NCBI RefSeq assembly: GCF_039904985.1
Contig: NZ_CP157005.1
Span: 1,488,001 to 1,552,000 of the forward strand
DNA: 64,000 bases
Origin: Methylomonas sp. AM2-LC
Lineage (GTDB): Bacteria; Pseudomonadota; Gammaproteobacteria; Methylococcales; Methylomonadaceae
Reading direction: 5' to 3'
The notes under the pieces are model-generated. The model was not told the DNA's origin. It saw only the letters and a program-made list of their open reading frames with translations, and ran no database searches. Shown one piece after another: positions 9,678 through 18,739 of the stretch (the stretch's first letter is position 1; every line of letters starts with the position of its first letter). Both the position numbers and the translations under genes were made by a program.

Positions 9678-10067
9678 TCAGGCGGAAATTGGCGAACATA
9701 ACTCGACCAATGTGCCATCCGGACAGCGGAGATACGACACCATTTGCCCCCAAGGCTTAACCATAGGTTCTTTCAATGATACTGCGCCAGCCGCTATAGC
9801 ATGCTCATGTGCCTGTATTACCGATTCAGTGACAAGAGCAATCTCCACGCCAAGCGGTAAAGGCGAAGCGTCGGCGGCAACATAACCGGCAGGCAGATTG
9901 GTTAGGCCGAGATTATGGGTTGCAAAGGCCAATGTCGTTTCCCCAGTCTCCAATTCGCCATAACCAGACTCGTGCTGAAACCGTGTTTTTAGGCCGAACG
10001 CCTTCTCGAAAAACGCTAAAGATGCGCCAACATTGGTAACATATATGATGGTATATCCGAACTTCAT
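9678..10067 (-). CDS. VOC superfamily (glyoxalase/bleomycin resistance-like) protein
   Basis: A 129-residue vicinal oxygen chelate protein with two beta-alpha-beta-beta-beta modules. Visible are the opening KFGYTIIYVTNVGASLAFFE and the closing YLRCPDGTLVELCSP with the metal-ligand Glu near the C-terminus. Members are lyases, dioxygenases or drug-binding proteins; nothing here fixes the reaction. It leads the three-gene minus-strand cluster and has a strong AAAGGAG ribosome site. Confidence 0.85.
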   Translation of the reverse strand: MKFGYTIIYVTNVGASLAFFEKAFGLKTRFQHESGYGELETGETTLAFATHNLGLTNLPAGYVAADASPLPLGVEIALVTESVIQAHEHAIAAGAVSLKEPMVKPWGQMVSYLRCPDGTLVELCSPISA

Positions 10068-10233
10068 AGTGACACTCCTTTATATTGAGTTCAAAACCTT
10101 TTATTGGTAATAATCATTCGCTTTCGGCAAATCGGGCAACACTTATGTCTATTTTGAATGTTGATGAGGATCGGCGTTGATTTCATCATGCGCAATCCAG
10201 CTTTAGCCAATTCAGTGCGCTATGGAATGTACC

Positions 10234-10827
10234 TTATCGTGTAACATTGTTATCAATGAGTGCAAGCGCCATAATTTTAATATTATGTGCAATTTGATCA
10301 GCCAGTGCTTCATCAGCTAAAGCACGCATCATCGTTACGCCGCCAGATAACAGCGCGAGTAATGTCCATGCGTAATCGACATTATTGGTATTGACTCTTT
10401 GTGGTAGGCCTTTGGCAACCACATCAATTACCTTAATCATTTCAGCTTGGTAAACTTCTCTTACCATTTCGCTTGATCGAGTCACTTCGGGCGTAAGTGC
10501 CTGCAAGGCGCAAGCCTCGGTAAGATCGCAAGTACGCTTCGTGCTTAAGTAAAAATCGATAAACACTTCGAACCAACGGGCGCCATACTCAGCCTGTAGC
10601 TGCAGAACTGCATCGTGAATTTCTCTTAAACCAGCAACAACTGATTCAATAAAGGCATTTTCCTTGGATGTAAAGTGCCCATAGAATGCGCCAGAGGTTA
10701 CACCCGCTTCTTTTGCCAATCCATCAACCCCTATTCCATTATACCCGCCTTTTTTAAAGCAGCGCGCTGCTGCACTAATAATGCGCTCCCGAGTTTGTTC
10801 TTTGTGGTTAGCTTTGTAACGTACCAT
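10234..10827 (-). CDS. TetR family transcriptional regulator
   Basis: A 197-residue repressor with an N-terminal HTH (TRERIISAAARCFKKGGYNG followed by GIGVDGLAKEAGVTSGAFYG). The start at 10827 (MVRYKANHKEQ) is preferred because TTTAGGA lies seven bases upstream; an in-frame start at 10863 is possible. The C-terminal ligand domain contains LSGGVTMMRALAD as in the TetR subgroup with tetR_C_6-like domains. It is divergent from the tautomerase gene and the shared intergenic region has two operator-like repeats, so it probably represses itself and that gene in response to a small effector. Confidence 0.9.
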   Translation of the reverse strand: MVRYKANHKEQTRERIISAAARCFKKGGYNGIGVDGLAKEAGVTSGAFYGHFTSKENAFIESVVAGLREIHDAVLQLQAEYGARWFEVFIDFYLSTKRTCDLTEACALQALTPEVTRSSEMVREVYQAEMIKVIDVVAKGLPQRVNTNNVDYAWTLLALLSGGVTMMRALADEALADQIAHNIKIMALALIDNNVTR

Positions 10828-10882
10828 TTTTTGTCCTAAATCATCAGTTGCAAATAATATCAAAAATTGTGATCAAGAGCTA

Positions 10883-10928
10883 TTGACAATATAACGATCG
10901 TTATTTAATAATACATCACGGTCGTTAT
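10883..10928 (+). promoter_or_regulatory. Sigma-70 promoter with two TetR-type operators
   Basis: TTGACA at 10883 and TAATAA at 10906 are 17 bp apart and drive the tautomerase gene. The spacer holds a perfect 14-bp palindrome ATAACGATCGTTAT (10891-10904). A copy with two mismatches, ATCACGGTCGTTAT, follows at 10915-10928, 24 bp further on. Occupancy of the first would block the promoter directly. The position between divergent genes suggests autoregulation. Confidence 0.7.
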
Positions 10929-10973
10929 TTAAAAGGCCGTATTTTCAATAATCCAATTTATTAGGAGCAAAAA

Positions 10974-11390
10974 ATGCCACTTACTTTTACTTATACTGAA
11001 GGCGCATTACCTGAAACCGCAGAAAAGCAAATTGTCGCTAAACTAACGGAATCCATGCTGCGGTGGCATGGTTTGGCAAGTAACACAGTGATGACGCCAA
11101 CTGTCACTGCTCAAGTCCATGTAATATCCAAAGGTCGGGGTTTTACGGGTGGGCAAGAATCTTCAGGGGCATGGGTGGAATGGAAAACACCTTCATTTGC
11201 ATTCGCCACACGAGAAATTCAAATTGGTCATATTAAAGAGGCTACCAATATTGTTCATGAAGCCTCTGGCGGCAACCTTACAAAAAATCAGATTTGGGTA
11301 AATGTCGTACATGCGGTTGATGGTGCATGGGGTATCGGGGGTATAGCGATGACGAATGCAGAATTGGCTGAAGCCATTTCCAAAGGCTGA
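10974..11390 (+). CDS. Tautomerase/MIF superfamily-like protein
   Basis: A 138-residue protein that begins MPLTFTYTEG, so Pro2 becomes N-terminal after Met removal, as needed for the catalytic base of tautomerases. The C-terminal region NQIWVNVVHAVDGAWGIGG resembles the short tautomerases that act on keto-enol or halogenated acids. AGGAG stands 7 bases before the ATG. It is controlled by the adjacent TetR gene. The substrate is not evident. Confidence 0.72.
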   Translation: MPLTFTYTEGALPETAEKQIVAKLTESMLRWHGLASNTVMTPTVTAQVHVISKGRGFTGGQESSGAWVEWKTPSFAFATREIQIGHIKEATNIVHEASGGNLTKNQIWVNVVHAVDGAWGIGGIAMTNAELAEAISKG

Positions 11391-11492
11391 GCATACAGAT
11401 GAAAACCCCGACAATACCAGAAATATCAACCACATCCTCTATGCTGAGAGATCGGTGATTTTGCCCCCCATTCTAAATATAGGATTTATAGT

Positions 11493-11909
11493 ATGCGAAA
11501 ATGGCTATTGAAGATTATATGTTTTGTGATACTGGCCCAGATTTCATATCTGGCTGTTTCCGCAGAATTATTACAAGCTAAAAGTAATGATGTATCTCGC
11601 AAGATCATTGAGAGAACCGACATAGCCGGTAGCGATGAGGAACTGAGGCTTATGCTTGTCGAGTTCCCTCCCGGATATGAAAGTTCTGCGCATATTCATC
11701 CTGTGATAGGGCTTAACTACATTATCGACGGCTCTGTGGAATCGCAATATGAAGGCGAGGATTTGAAAACATTTCACTCAGGCGAATCCTATCAAGACTT
11801 GGATAATAAAAAACATTTGATATTTAGAAATATCAGCAAAACAGATACGCTTCGGTTCATAATCGCCTGTAAAATAACAAAGGGTAAGTCTTTTATGGAA
11901 CCACTTTGA
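11493..11909 (+). CDS. Secreted cupin-domain protein
   Basis: A 138-residue protein with a Sec signal peptide (WLLKIICFVILAQISYLAVS, cleavage likely after SAE). The mature part is a small cupin barrel: PPGYESSAHIHPVIGLNYII provides His ligands and the glycine of motif 1, and motif 2 is near FHSGESYQDLDNKKH. It belongs to a row of small plus-strand genes after the TetR-controlled tautomerase. A function cannot be assigned beyond metal or ligand binding in the periplasm. Confidence 0.78.
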   Translation: MRKWLLKIICFVILAQISYLAVSAELLQAKSNDVSRKIIERTDIAGSDEELRLMLVEFPPGYESSAHIHPVIGLNYIIDGSVESQYEGEDLKTFHSGESYQDLDNKKHLIFRNISKTDTLRFIIACKITKGKSFMEPL

Positions 11910-12047
11910 GTTTGGCTTCTCATGTTGTCTTGTGAATCAAAGCGACATGCAAATAAATCTAATTATAATTGCTATATATTGACGATTTATCAACGCTTTC
12001 AGCTGGCAGAAAGAAAGCATGGCTATATGAAGTTAATTGAGGTAAAA

Positions 12048-12374
12048 ATGATATTGGAAGTTGCAGTTCTTAATGTCGTTACTGGCAAAGAGGCAGAATT
12101 TGAGGCCGCTTTCCATCAGGCATCAAAAGTTATCGCAGAAACGCATGGATATATTTGTCATCAATTGCAGCGTTGCATTGAAAATCAAAGCCAATATATT
12201 CTTTTGGTTAACTGGGTTTCGCTTGAAGATCATACCCACGGTTTTCGTGGCTCTGTCCAATATCAAGAATGGCGGGCGTTACTGCATCATTTCTATGATC
12301 CATTTCCAATCGTCGAACATTACACAATGATCATGGAAAATCGAGCCCAAGAATTCTGGCGAAACCCTGTATGA
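12048..12374 (+). CDS. Antibiotic biosynthesis monooxygenase (ABM) domain protein
   Basis: A 108-residue ferredoxin-like ABM protein. I start at ATG 12048 (MILEVAVLNVVTGKEAEFE), preceded by GAGGT; longer in-frame starts add an atypical basic stretch. The core SQYILLVNWVSLEDHTHGF is typical of the ABM family, whose members oxidise quinols or degrade haem, or act as dimeric binding proteins. It lies with tautomerase, cupin, GFA and FMN-reductase genes, suggesting small-molecule detoxification. A 35-codon frame (12371-12478) overlaps its stop and is probably not a gene. Confidence 0.82.
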   Translation: MILEVAVLNVVTGKEAEFEAAFHQASKVIAETHGYICHQLQRCIENQSQYILLVNWVSLEDHTHGFRGSVQYQEWRALLHHFYDPFPIVEHYTMIMENRAQEFWRNPV

Positions 12375-12572
12375 AAAAGCAGTGGTGCCATGTCGTTCAG
12401 CGGATCGCCATTGTTTGCCGCTTCGCTAAAAACAATATCACAATAAGTGCCCAATATTTATCTGCCGGATTAAGATAAAGTTTCTGCGCTTATTGCCTGG
12501 AAAGCGGCAATCAAGGATGATATACAAACACCTTATAATCTTTGTTAAACCTAATTTTGGGAAGGAAGCGAA

Positions 12573-12974
12573 ATGTACAAAGGCAGTTGTTTGTGCGGTT
12601 CAGTGAAGTATGAAATTAAAGGAGAGCTTGGTGCTGCGGTTTATTGCCACTGCGTACGCTGCCGTAAGGCAAGCGGTTCTGCTTTTGCAGCAAATGCGAC
12701 TGTGGCCGAAGACTCTTTCAAAATCGTGCAGGGTGCAGAGTCTCTCAAAATGTTTAGCACGGCGGAAGGTGTGCACCGGATTTTCTGTTCTGCTTGCGGA
12801 TCTCCTATCATTAGCAAGCGCGATAGCTTTCCGGGTGTATTTCGTCTGCGACTCGGCACCCTGGATACGCCGATCACTGAGCGTCTGGAAGCTCATATTT
12901 TTGTTTCGTCAAAAGCTGACTGGTATGAAATCCATGATTCGTTGCCTCAGTATACTGAGCGCGTTGATAATTAA
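12573..12974 (+). CDS. GFA/CENP-V family zinc protein
   Basis: A 133-residue protein of the glutathione-dependent formaldehyde-activating (GFA) fold. Zinc ligands are visible as GSCLCGSVKY, the pair CHCVRCRK, and CSACGSPI in the second half. Members range from S-(hydroxymethyl)glutathione synthase candidates to proteins of unknown role; a formaldehyde function would suit a methylotroph but is not shown by sequence. The GGAAGG ribosome site is close to the ATG. Confidence 0.88.
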   Translation: MYKGSCLCGSVKYEIKGELGAAVYCHCVRCRKASGSAFAANATVAEDSFKIVQGAESLKMFSTAEGVHRIFCSACGSPIISKRDSFPGVFRLRLGTLDTPITERLEAHIFVSSKADWYEIHDSLPQYTERVDN

Positions 12975-13050
12975 TTCTGGGTTCCATCGCTTTACTAAAG
13001 CGATATCACCATGAAGAATTGCGCGTGAGGAACCAACAGCGATTGCTATC

Positions 13051-13587
13051 ATGAAAATACTAGCTATATCCGGCAGTCTGCGTTGCGCTTCGCTTAATAC
13101 GGCTCTGCTGCAAGCAATGGCGCGCTTGGCTCCGCCGGAAATATCAGTCGATCTATTTACTGAGTTGGGCGGTTTGCCTTTGTTTAACCCCGATATTGAG
13201 GAAGTCAGTCACCCGGTAGTGGCAAGCCTGCATGCTCAATTATTAGTGGCAGATGCAGTATTGATTGCCTGCCCGGAATATGCTCACGGTATTACTGGCG
13301 CTATGAAAAATGCGCTAGATTGGATGGTTGGGCGTTCTGGATTTGTTGACAAACCGGTTGCCTTGATAAACGCTTCACCCAGAGCGGTTCATGCTCAAGC
13401 TTCACTGACAGAAATTTTGACGGTGATGGCTGCCATAATAGTTAAGGAAGCGTCGATTACTGTTCCAATACTCGGTTCGCAGTTTGATGAGTCTGGAATC
13501 ATCATTGATCCAGATATTTGTGTGGCCTTACTTTATGCTTTACGCGCTCTGCAAACAGCAGTCGATAATATAAAAACTAACACTTAA
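13051..13587 (+). CDS. NADPH-dependent FMN reductase
   Basis: A 178-residue flavodoxin-fold reductase. The phosphate-binding loop ISGSLRCASLNTALL, and the central CPEYAHGITGAMKNALDW, are diagnostic of the FMN_red family (ArsH/ChrR/azoreductase-like). It would reduce FMN, quinones or chromate with NAD(P)H. It begins 76 bases after the GFA gene with no strong ribosome site, and is followed by a truncated dehalogenase. Confidence 0.9.
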   Translation: MKILAISGSLRCASLNTALLQAMARLAPPEISVDLFTELGGLPLFNPDIEEVSHPVVASLHAQLLVADAVLIACPEYAHGITGAMKNALDWMVGRSGFVDKPVALINASPRAVHAQASLTEILTVMAAIIVKEASITVPILGSQFDESGIIIDPDICVALLYALRALQTAVDNIKTNT

Positions 13588-13733
13588 ATTACGCAGGGCA
13601 ATTTGAGTAAACAAAGATTAAAAGCATATATAATTAATTTTATAGGCTTGAACTTCATAGACTCAGTTGACTGCGTGACGGTTATTCCGAGGAAAAATTA
13701 AACTCGCGACAGAATATCCTCAAAAGGAAAATT

Positions 13734-13892
13734 ATGACAAGCTTTCGTTCAATTAATAGACTATTCGTTATTTTTTGTTTAGTTTTTTTAAATTCTCAAG
13801 GCTATGCGCAGGAGCAAACCTCTCCGCGCTTTAAAGCAATTGCATTTGATTACTTCGTCATTTTTGATCCTAATTCCGTGTTGTTTCCTTAA
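13734..13892 (+). pseudogene. Truncated secreted haloacid dehalogenase
   Basis: A 52-codon frame after AAAAGGAAA. It encodes a signal peptide (VIFCLVFLNSQGYAQ) followed by RFKAIAFDYFVIFDPNSV, the first strand of a HAD-type 2-haloacid dehalogenase with the nucleophilic Asp region. It then ends at TAA, losing about 190 residues of the usual enzyme. No continuation was seen in the following 270 bases, so it is a deletion remnant rather than a simple frameshift. Confidence 0.6.
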
Positions 13893-14162
13893 ATTATTTC
13901 ACGTTAAAAATTTCTCAGACATCTAATACGATAAAGGTTAATTCTTTATGTGCTTATAGTATGTGGATAATAAATTCAAAGTGTTATATGGTTTTTAGTG
14001 CATGAGGATCAGTTATATTTCCATAAATTTCGCAAAAATTCATGGCAAACCATTTAAAGTTTTTAGACAGATAAAGCTGTTCCGGCCACTTCAAAAATAG
14101 AAAAGTACACAGACCACTATCAAATTCAATAAATCCGATAAAGTGATCTGCGTTAAAATATA
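13893..14162. other. Gap without a convincing gene
   Basis: A+T-rich. On the minus strand 13984-14175 there is a stretch of about 58 codons without a stop and with protein-like composition (for example HFIGFIEFDSGL), but no start with a ribosome site. It could be a decayed C-terminus or chance. Confidence 0.25.
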
Positions 14163-14870
14163 TTAAGCAATGACTACGTTAATAGCCTGTTTACGGCGAG
14201 ATTTCCAGCCTAACATGGGTAATCCAATTAGCAACATTGCCAATGTTTCAGGTTCTGGAACTGATGAACTGAAGTTGTTGTGAAAATCTTGTATGGGTCC
14301 ACTATTGCTAGCAATCGTATCCACAACATATACCGATTTTTGTCCGGTAAAAGCAGCCAAGCCAGAAGCTGGGACCACAGCATTGTTTTTACTATCAAGA
14401 GAGAGTAGTAAAGTTCCCCCTTTATGGTCGTAAATATCTTCTTTAACTTCACCGCCGTTGCCACCAACAGTGACCAAAGACGCCAAACTTGTTAGGTTAA
14501 GCCCCGCTGCCTCTGTAGTGCTTATTTGATAGGCAATAGAACCAGCCAGTTGGCCTGTTACGAAACCAACGCCCAAATTATAGAGATCCACACCACCCAC
14601 TTCCTGTTCGGTTAAACCAATAGAGGTGTTAAGAACGTCAAAATTGTTGCTGCTCAAATAGGTGAATGTGGTATCGCCGTCACCTGTTCCTGCGGGAGTA
14701 GACGTACCAACCGAAGGTAGAGGCGGGTTTTTGTCTATAACGGAACCCAAAGTCTCCCAGTTTTGCAATGAGCCAGACCAACCCCATGGTAACGCACCTG
14801 CCGAAGCAGAGCCACTAGCGCCTATGGTTATGGTAACCAGTAGCGTATTAATCATGTTTTTTAATTTCAT
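14163..14870 (-). CDS. PEP-CTERM sorting domain protein
   Basis: A secreted 235-residue protein. An N-terminal signal peptide (NTLLVTITIGASGSASAG) and a C-terminal SVPEPETLAMLLIGLPMLGW plus basic KSRRKQ make the classical exosortase recognition tail: VPEP motif, hydrophobic helix, Arg-rich end. Exosortase would cut at the motif and place the protein at the surface or in exopolysaccharide. The start at 14870 (MKLKNM) is seven bases from AGGA; the ATG at 14876 is too close. The body is Gly/Thr/Ser-rich without a recognised domain. No sigma-54 module like those near 42 kb is visible upstream. Confidence 0.88.
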   Translation of the reverse strand: MKLKNMINTLLVTITIGASGSASAGALPWGWSGSLQNWETLGSVIDKNPPLPSVGTSTPAGTGDGDTTFTYLSSNNFDVLNTSIGLTEQEVGGVDLYNLGVGFVTGQLAGSIAYQISTTEAAGLNLTSLASLVTVGGNGGEVKEDIYDHKGGTLLLSLDSKNNAVVPASGLAAFTGQKSVYVVDTIASNSGPIQDFHNNFSSSVPEPETLAMLLIGLPMLGWKSRRKQAINVVIA

Positions 14871-15155
14871 TATCATTTCCTTAAATAGTTATCAAGTTAA
14901 GTAACATTTTGTCTAACATCTGTTACGACGAAGCTTTACTTTAAGTCTATACTTTGCTAATAGTTTCAGATGGTTATACGATTAGTCATGCTTGAAATGC
15001 CAGCTTGGCCCCATAACTACATGAAAAATCCCACAACAAATTTTTAAAGTGTTTAGAGGTAGTTCAATATTTTTCTAGCGATTAGGATTATCAATAATCT
15101 TGTATCAAGAGGCTATTCGTGAAAACACTTAGGTAGAAATACTGAGTCTTGAATA

Positions 15156-15191
15156 AAAGAGATACTAACCGCCTTTGGTAAGTATCTCTTT
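15156..15191 (-). terminator. Intrinsic terminator-like hairpin
   Basis: An inverted repeat AAAGAGATACT...AGTATCTCTTT, extended by ACC/GGT across one mismatch, is followed on the minus strand by TTTTATT. It lies about 230 bases beyond the small repeat-protein gene read on that strand. A second hairpin (TTGACGGA/TCCGTCAA, 15247-15271) lies between and lacks a T-run. The rest of 14871-15418 has no gene. Confidence 0.5.
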
Positions 15192-15418
15192 ACGGGGAAT
15201 TATTTAGGCTTATAACGGTAAACCTATCATGAAAATGAATGTTGAATTGACGGAATTCCGGTATCCGTCAATGAGGGGTTTGTAATTGAACCGTTGTAAT
15301 TAAAATAGATAGATGTGCTGTAAAGTATATGCTGAGAAACTAACTGCCTTAATTGCCATAAGTGACAGTATCGACATCGTTTGTATTAAATTTACACAAC
15401 TATCGGCTAAATAATTAC

Positions 15419-15754
15419 TTACCACCGATCATCTCTATCAAAACGACCATACATTGGCGCAGGCTGGGTGGAATTGTAATAATTTTGTACAGGTACAGAA
15501 TACCTAGGCTGCACAGATTGATATTCCACTACCCGCTCTGGAATATAAATAACTTCTTCTACAATGCCGCGCGGAGTAGCAATAAATTCTTCTTCCACTA
15601 TACCGCGTGGAGTAACAATAAATTGTTCTTGAACTACGGGGGCATATTGATAATTTTCAACATATGGGCGATAGCCCCAATCATCGGCATCTGCGAATGC
15701 TGTAGATGAAATAAACATAAAACTGATCGCTGCAATTTTTATATACCTGAACAT
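15419..15754 (-). CDS. Small secreted protein with 12-residue repeats
   Basis: A 111-residue protein of unknown function. ATG 15754 (MFRYIKIAAISFMF) is chosen because AAGGAGG stands four bases upstream; an upstream in-frame start at 15772 precedes that site. A signal peptide ends near TAFAD. The mature part is Tyr/Pro/Arg-rich with two near-identical units (EQFIVTPRGIVE, EEFIATPRGIVE) and a degenerate third (EVIYIPERVVE). Envelope or matrix location is inferred. Confidence 0.7.
   Translation of the reverse strand: MFRYIKIAAISFMFISSTAFADADDWGYRPYVENYQYAPVVQEQFIVTPRGIVEEEFIATPRGIVEEVIYIPERVVEYQSVQPRYSVPVQNYYNSTQPAPMYGRFDRDDRW
15554..15625. repeat. Two 36-bp tandem repeat units inside the small secreted-protein gene
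   Basis: Units 15554-15589 and 15590-15625 differ at six positions, mostly synonymous, and encode the TPRGIVEE repeat on the minus strand. A third weaker unit lies on the 15518-15553 side. Confidence 0.75.
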
Positions 15755-16129
15755 ATTGCCTCCTTGTGGCATAAACTGTTTAGATGACTTATATAAAGCA
15801 TTCGCTAGGCCAACATTAAAAACTATTTAATTAATAAATAGTTAGCTTAATTGGTGTTAAATAAATTCCGGATGACTGGTTTATTTGAACCAATTTAATG
15901 AGGTTAAGGGGGTTGGAATTTTAAATTCAGCCATTACGAGGATAGCATGTTGGTTTTGTGTAACTAAAAGAGCGATAATTAGCTATCGATACAATTTGGA
16001 AAATTCAAAAATACTGGATTTTGCTACGTCAATAGGCTGAGTGTAAGTGGATAACTGATTGAACCACGTATTTAAAACTTAATCGAATGGATGCTGCACT
16101 GAGTTATTGTGTTTTGAGCGACTAAGGGC

Positions 16130-18499
16130 GTGTCGCAATTGCTACCAACCATATGTAGAGAGGGTCGTTTGAATAAATCAGTCGATAACGCTCAATCCAA
16201 ATCACTGCAAGACGAAGAATCCGCAGTGGAGGAGGACTGCGTCCTTAAGTACAAAAAAAATGAGTATATAAGCGATTTATTTTCTCAAGCGCCACTCCCG
16301 TACCTGGTGCTAAGTGGTGAGGGCGTTATTCTTAAAGCTAATCATTACGCCTTAAGCTTATTGCAAATTAGCTCAGAACAGTTGTCCCTGCATAATTTTG
16401 CAGATTTTTTACCAGCCATAGATCGTCAGTCGTTTGCACACTATCTAAAAACCTTATTATTAACTGATAAAGTCATTGATTGTCTGGTTACATTAAAATT
16501 GAATGCGAGTCGTTACAGTGTGCAAATTTACGCCACAAGAGACAAACTGCAAAATGTGTGTTTGTTAAATTTGGTTAAGGTTACACCGCTGATAGAGGTA
16601 AAAGAAAGTCTGTACCAAAGCAAAGACTTTTTGGCCAGTATTCTTAATTCGCTCTCTGCACAAATTGCAGTGCTGGACCGCCACGGCATGATTATCACTA
16701 CTAACGATGCCTGGTTAAAACTTGCAGAACATTCTAGTTTGCTAGTGTCGAGGAATACTGTTCTGGGTAGCAATTATTTGGATGAATGTCTCGCCGTTTA
16801 TAACCGATTTAAATGTCATGAAGCACTTGTCATGTACAAGGGTATTTTAGCGGTATTATCAGGTCAGCAACCTTTATTTGCCATGGAATACTTCTGTCAC
16901 TGGGTGGATGATAAATTTTGGTTTCGTATAGTGGTGTCGTCTTTAAAGGATTCTGAACTGGGGGTGGTGGTTAGTCATGAAGAAATTACCGAACGTAAAA
17001 GTGTTGAAGAAGAAATAAAAAGTAACGAAAAAAGAATGCGTGCAATTATTGAATCTTCACCCATACCTATGGCTTTGCATGATGATCAATTAAATATGCT
17101 TTCTATCAATCAATCATTTATTAGATTGTTTAACTATGATTTAAGCGATTTGCCCACTTTGGAGGATTGGTGGCAAAAGGCGTTTCCTGATCACGAATAT
17201 CGACAATCCATACAAGCAAGTTGGTACGCCGCGCGTCACAATGTTCATCAGTTATCAGATGTTACTCAGGCTTTGGAACTGGTCATTCATTGTAAACATA
17301 ATGTTTATAAAACGGTGTTAGTTTCTTTTACCGTTATTGAAACCCAGGAGTCAAATCTTTATCTGCTGGTGTTTTATGATATTACGCAACGCAAGCAGAT
17401 TGAAGCTAAACTCAATTCTATTTTTCATGCCGCCACTGATGTCATTATTAGCTATGATATTTCTAGAAACATTGTGTCAGCTAATGATGCGTCAGTTAGA
17501 GTTTTTGGTTATCCAGCCCAAGAACTTTTAGGCTGCAATATTGGAAAAATTATCCCAACATTGTCAAAAAACATATTCGATTGCAATAGCTGCTTATCTA
17601 AATCAGAAAAAGGTATTTATCAAGCTATAGAGATTGATGGTGTGCACAAACAGGGCGCCAAATTGTCGTTGGAGATGTCAAAATCGGCTTATTCAATAGA
17701 TAACGAATGTTTTTTTACCATTATTATTCGTGATATCAGTTTACGAAAAAAACGTGAGAAACAGGATTTAGAGCATTTAAAAGAACTTGCACATGTTACT
17801 CGCTTGGGTCTGATGGGAGAGATGGCATCCGGTATTGCGCATGAAGTCAATCAACCGTTGTCCGCCATCAGCAGTTATGCGCAAGCCAGTATCAATCTAA
17901 TTAAGTCGAACTCGCTAGATCTGCATAATCTGACCGATATTTTAACTAAAATACAACAGCAGTCGGTTAGAGCCGGACAGATCATACATCGCATGCGCGA
18001 ATTTGTTCGCGCTAACCCAAAACATATATCTACTATTGATATTAATGTCTTGATTGACGAGGCTGTCAGCCTTTGTACCACCGATCTTAGGGATAATAAA
18101 ATCAGCGTAGTACTGAATTTTGCAGACCATTTACCTATGGTTAATGTTGATAATATTCAAATAGAACAAGTGATCATCAATCTAATTCGGAACAGTATTG
18201 ATGTATTACAATTGTTGCCTGCAAATCAACAGCGTTTGTTATCTATCGATACGGTGATAACGGATAATCATGAAATTGAAGTTAGGATAAAGGACAATGG
18301 CCCTGGTATTCCAACGGACGAACAACTTAAAATATTAAGCCCATTTTATACTACTAAAGAAGAAGGCATGGGCATGGGGCTTTCCATTAGTCGCTCAATT
18401 ATCGAATCCCATGAAGGTGTGCTGCGGTTTAATAGCAAGGTGGGAAAAGGCAGTACTTTTTATTTCTCGTTGCCAATAAATAGACTCAAAAAAGTTTAA
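16130..18499 (+). CDS. FixL-like multi-PAS sensor histidine kinase
   Basis: A 789-residue soluble kinase without membrane segments. Four PAS-type domains can be followed: about 45-150 (PLPYLVLSGEGVILKANHYA), 165-290 (AQIAVLDRHGMIITTNDAW), 300-420 and 425-540. The HisKA core has MGEMASGIAHEVNQPLSA with phospho-acceptor His571, and the ATPase has NLIRNSID, DNGPGIP and GMGMGLS. The 'HEVNQPL' box is that of FixL/TodS/DctB-type HPK4 kinases. The start is uncertain: GTG 16130 after TAAGGG, or TTG 16169 after GAGAGGG. A FixJ-like regulator follows, and a paralogue lies at 22989. Confidence 0.9.
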   Translation: MSQLLPTICREGRLNKSVDNAQSKSLQDEESAVEEDCVLKYKKNEYISDLFSQAPLPYLVLSGEGVILKANHYALSLLQISSEQLSLHNFADFLPAIDRQSFAHYLKTLLLTDKVIDCLVTLKLNASRYSVQIYATRDKLQNVCLLNLVKVTPLIEVKESLYQSKDFLASILNSLSAQIAVLDRHGMIITTNDAWLKLAEHSSLLVSRNTVLGSNYLDECLAVYNRFKCHEALVMYKGILAVLSGQQPLFAMEYFCHWVDDKFWFRIVVSSLKDSELGVVVSHEEITERKSVEEEIKSNEKRMRAIIESSPIPMALHDDQLNMLSINQSFIRLFNYDLSDLPTLEDWWQKAFPDHEYRQSIQASWYAARHNVHQLSDVTQALELVIHCKHNVYKTVLVSFTVIETQESNLYLLVFYDITQRKQIEAKLNSIFHAATDVIISYDISRNIVSANDASVRVFGYPAQELLGCNIGKIIPTLSKNIFDCNSCLSKSEKGIYQAIEIDGVHKQGAKLSLEMSKSAYSIDNECFFTIIIRDISLRKKREKQDLEHLKELAHVTRLGLMGEMASGIAHEVNQPLSAISSYAQASINLIKSNSLDLHNLTDILTKIQQQSVRAGQIIHRMREFVRANPKHISTIDINVLIDEAVSLCTTDLRDNKISVVLNFADHLPMVNVDNIQIEQVIINLIRNSIDVLQLLPANQQRLLSIDTVITDNHEIEVRIKDNGPGIPTDEQLKILSPFYTTKEEGMGMGLSISRSIIESHEGVLRFNSKVGKGSTFYFSLPINRLKKV

Positions 18500-18739
18500 G
18501 GAAGGAAGTACTCTGCGGTTAATGGATAGTCTAGTGCAAAATTTAATAGTTAACAGTTGGTTATGTATTTTTTGCATAAATGATAAGGCGCTAGTTCTTA
18601 AGTCTAGAGCTTTGGGGTGGAGCTGGCTACGACATTGATCAGCATATAGGTAGATTTACCTATAGTCGTTATCAGTAAAGCAGTATATTTTAACGACTAA
18701 CCTCTCTGAGTTTTTTTATAGCAATAAGAAACGATACCA

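Noticed and set aside
12371..12478. 35-codon frame overlapping the ABM gene stop
   Set aside because: Overlap ATGA is suggestive, but there is no family match and the composition is unremarkable.
14870..15010. Sigma-54 promoter upstream of the PEP-CTERM gene on the minus strand
   Set aside because: A TGGCAT is present but GC follows at 8 bases rather than 10; the other GG-N10-GC choice matches consensus poorly, and no dyads are present.
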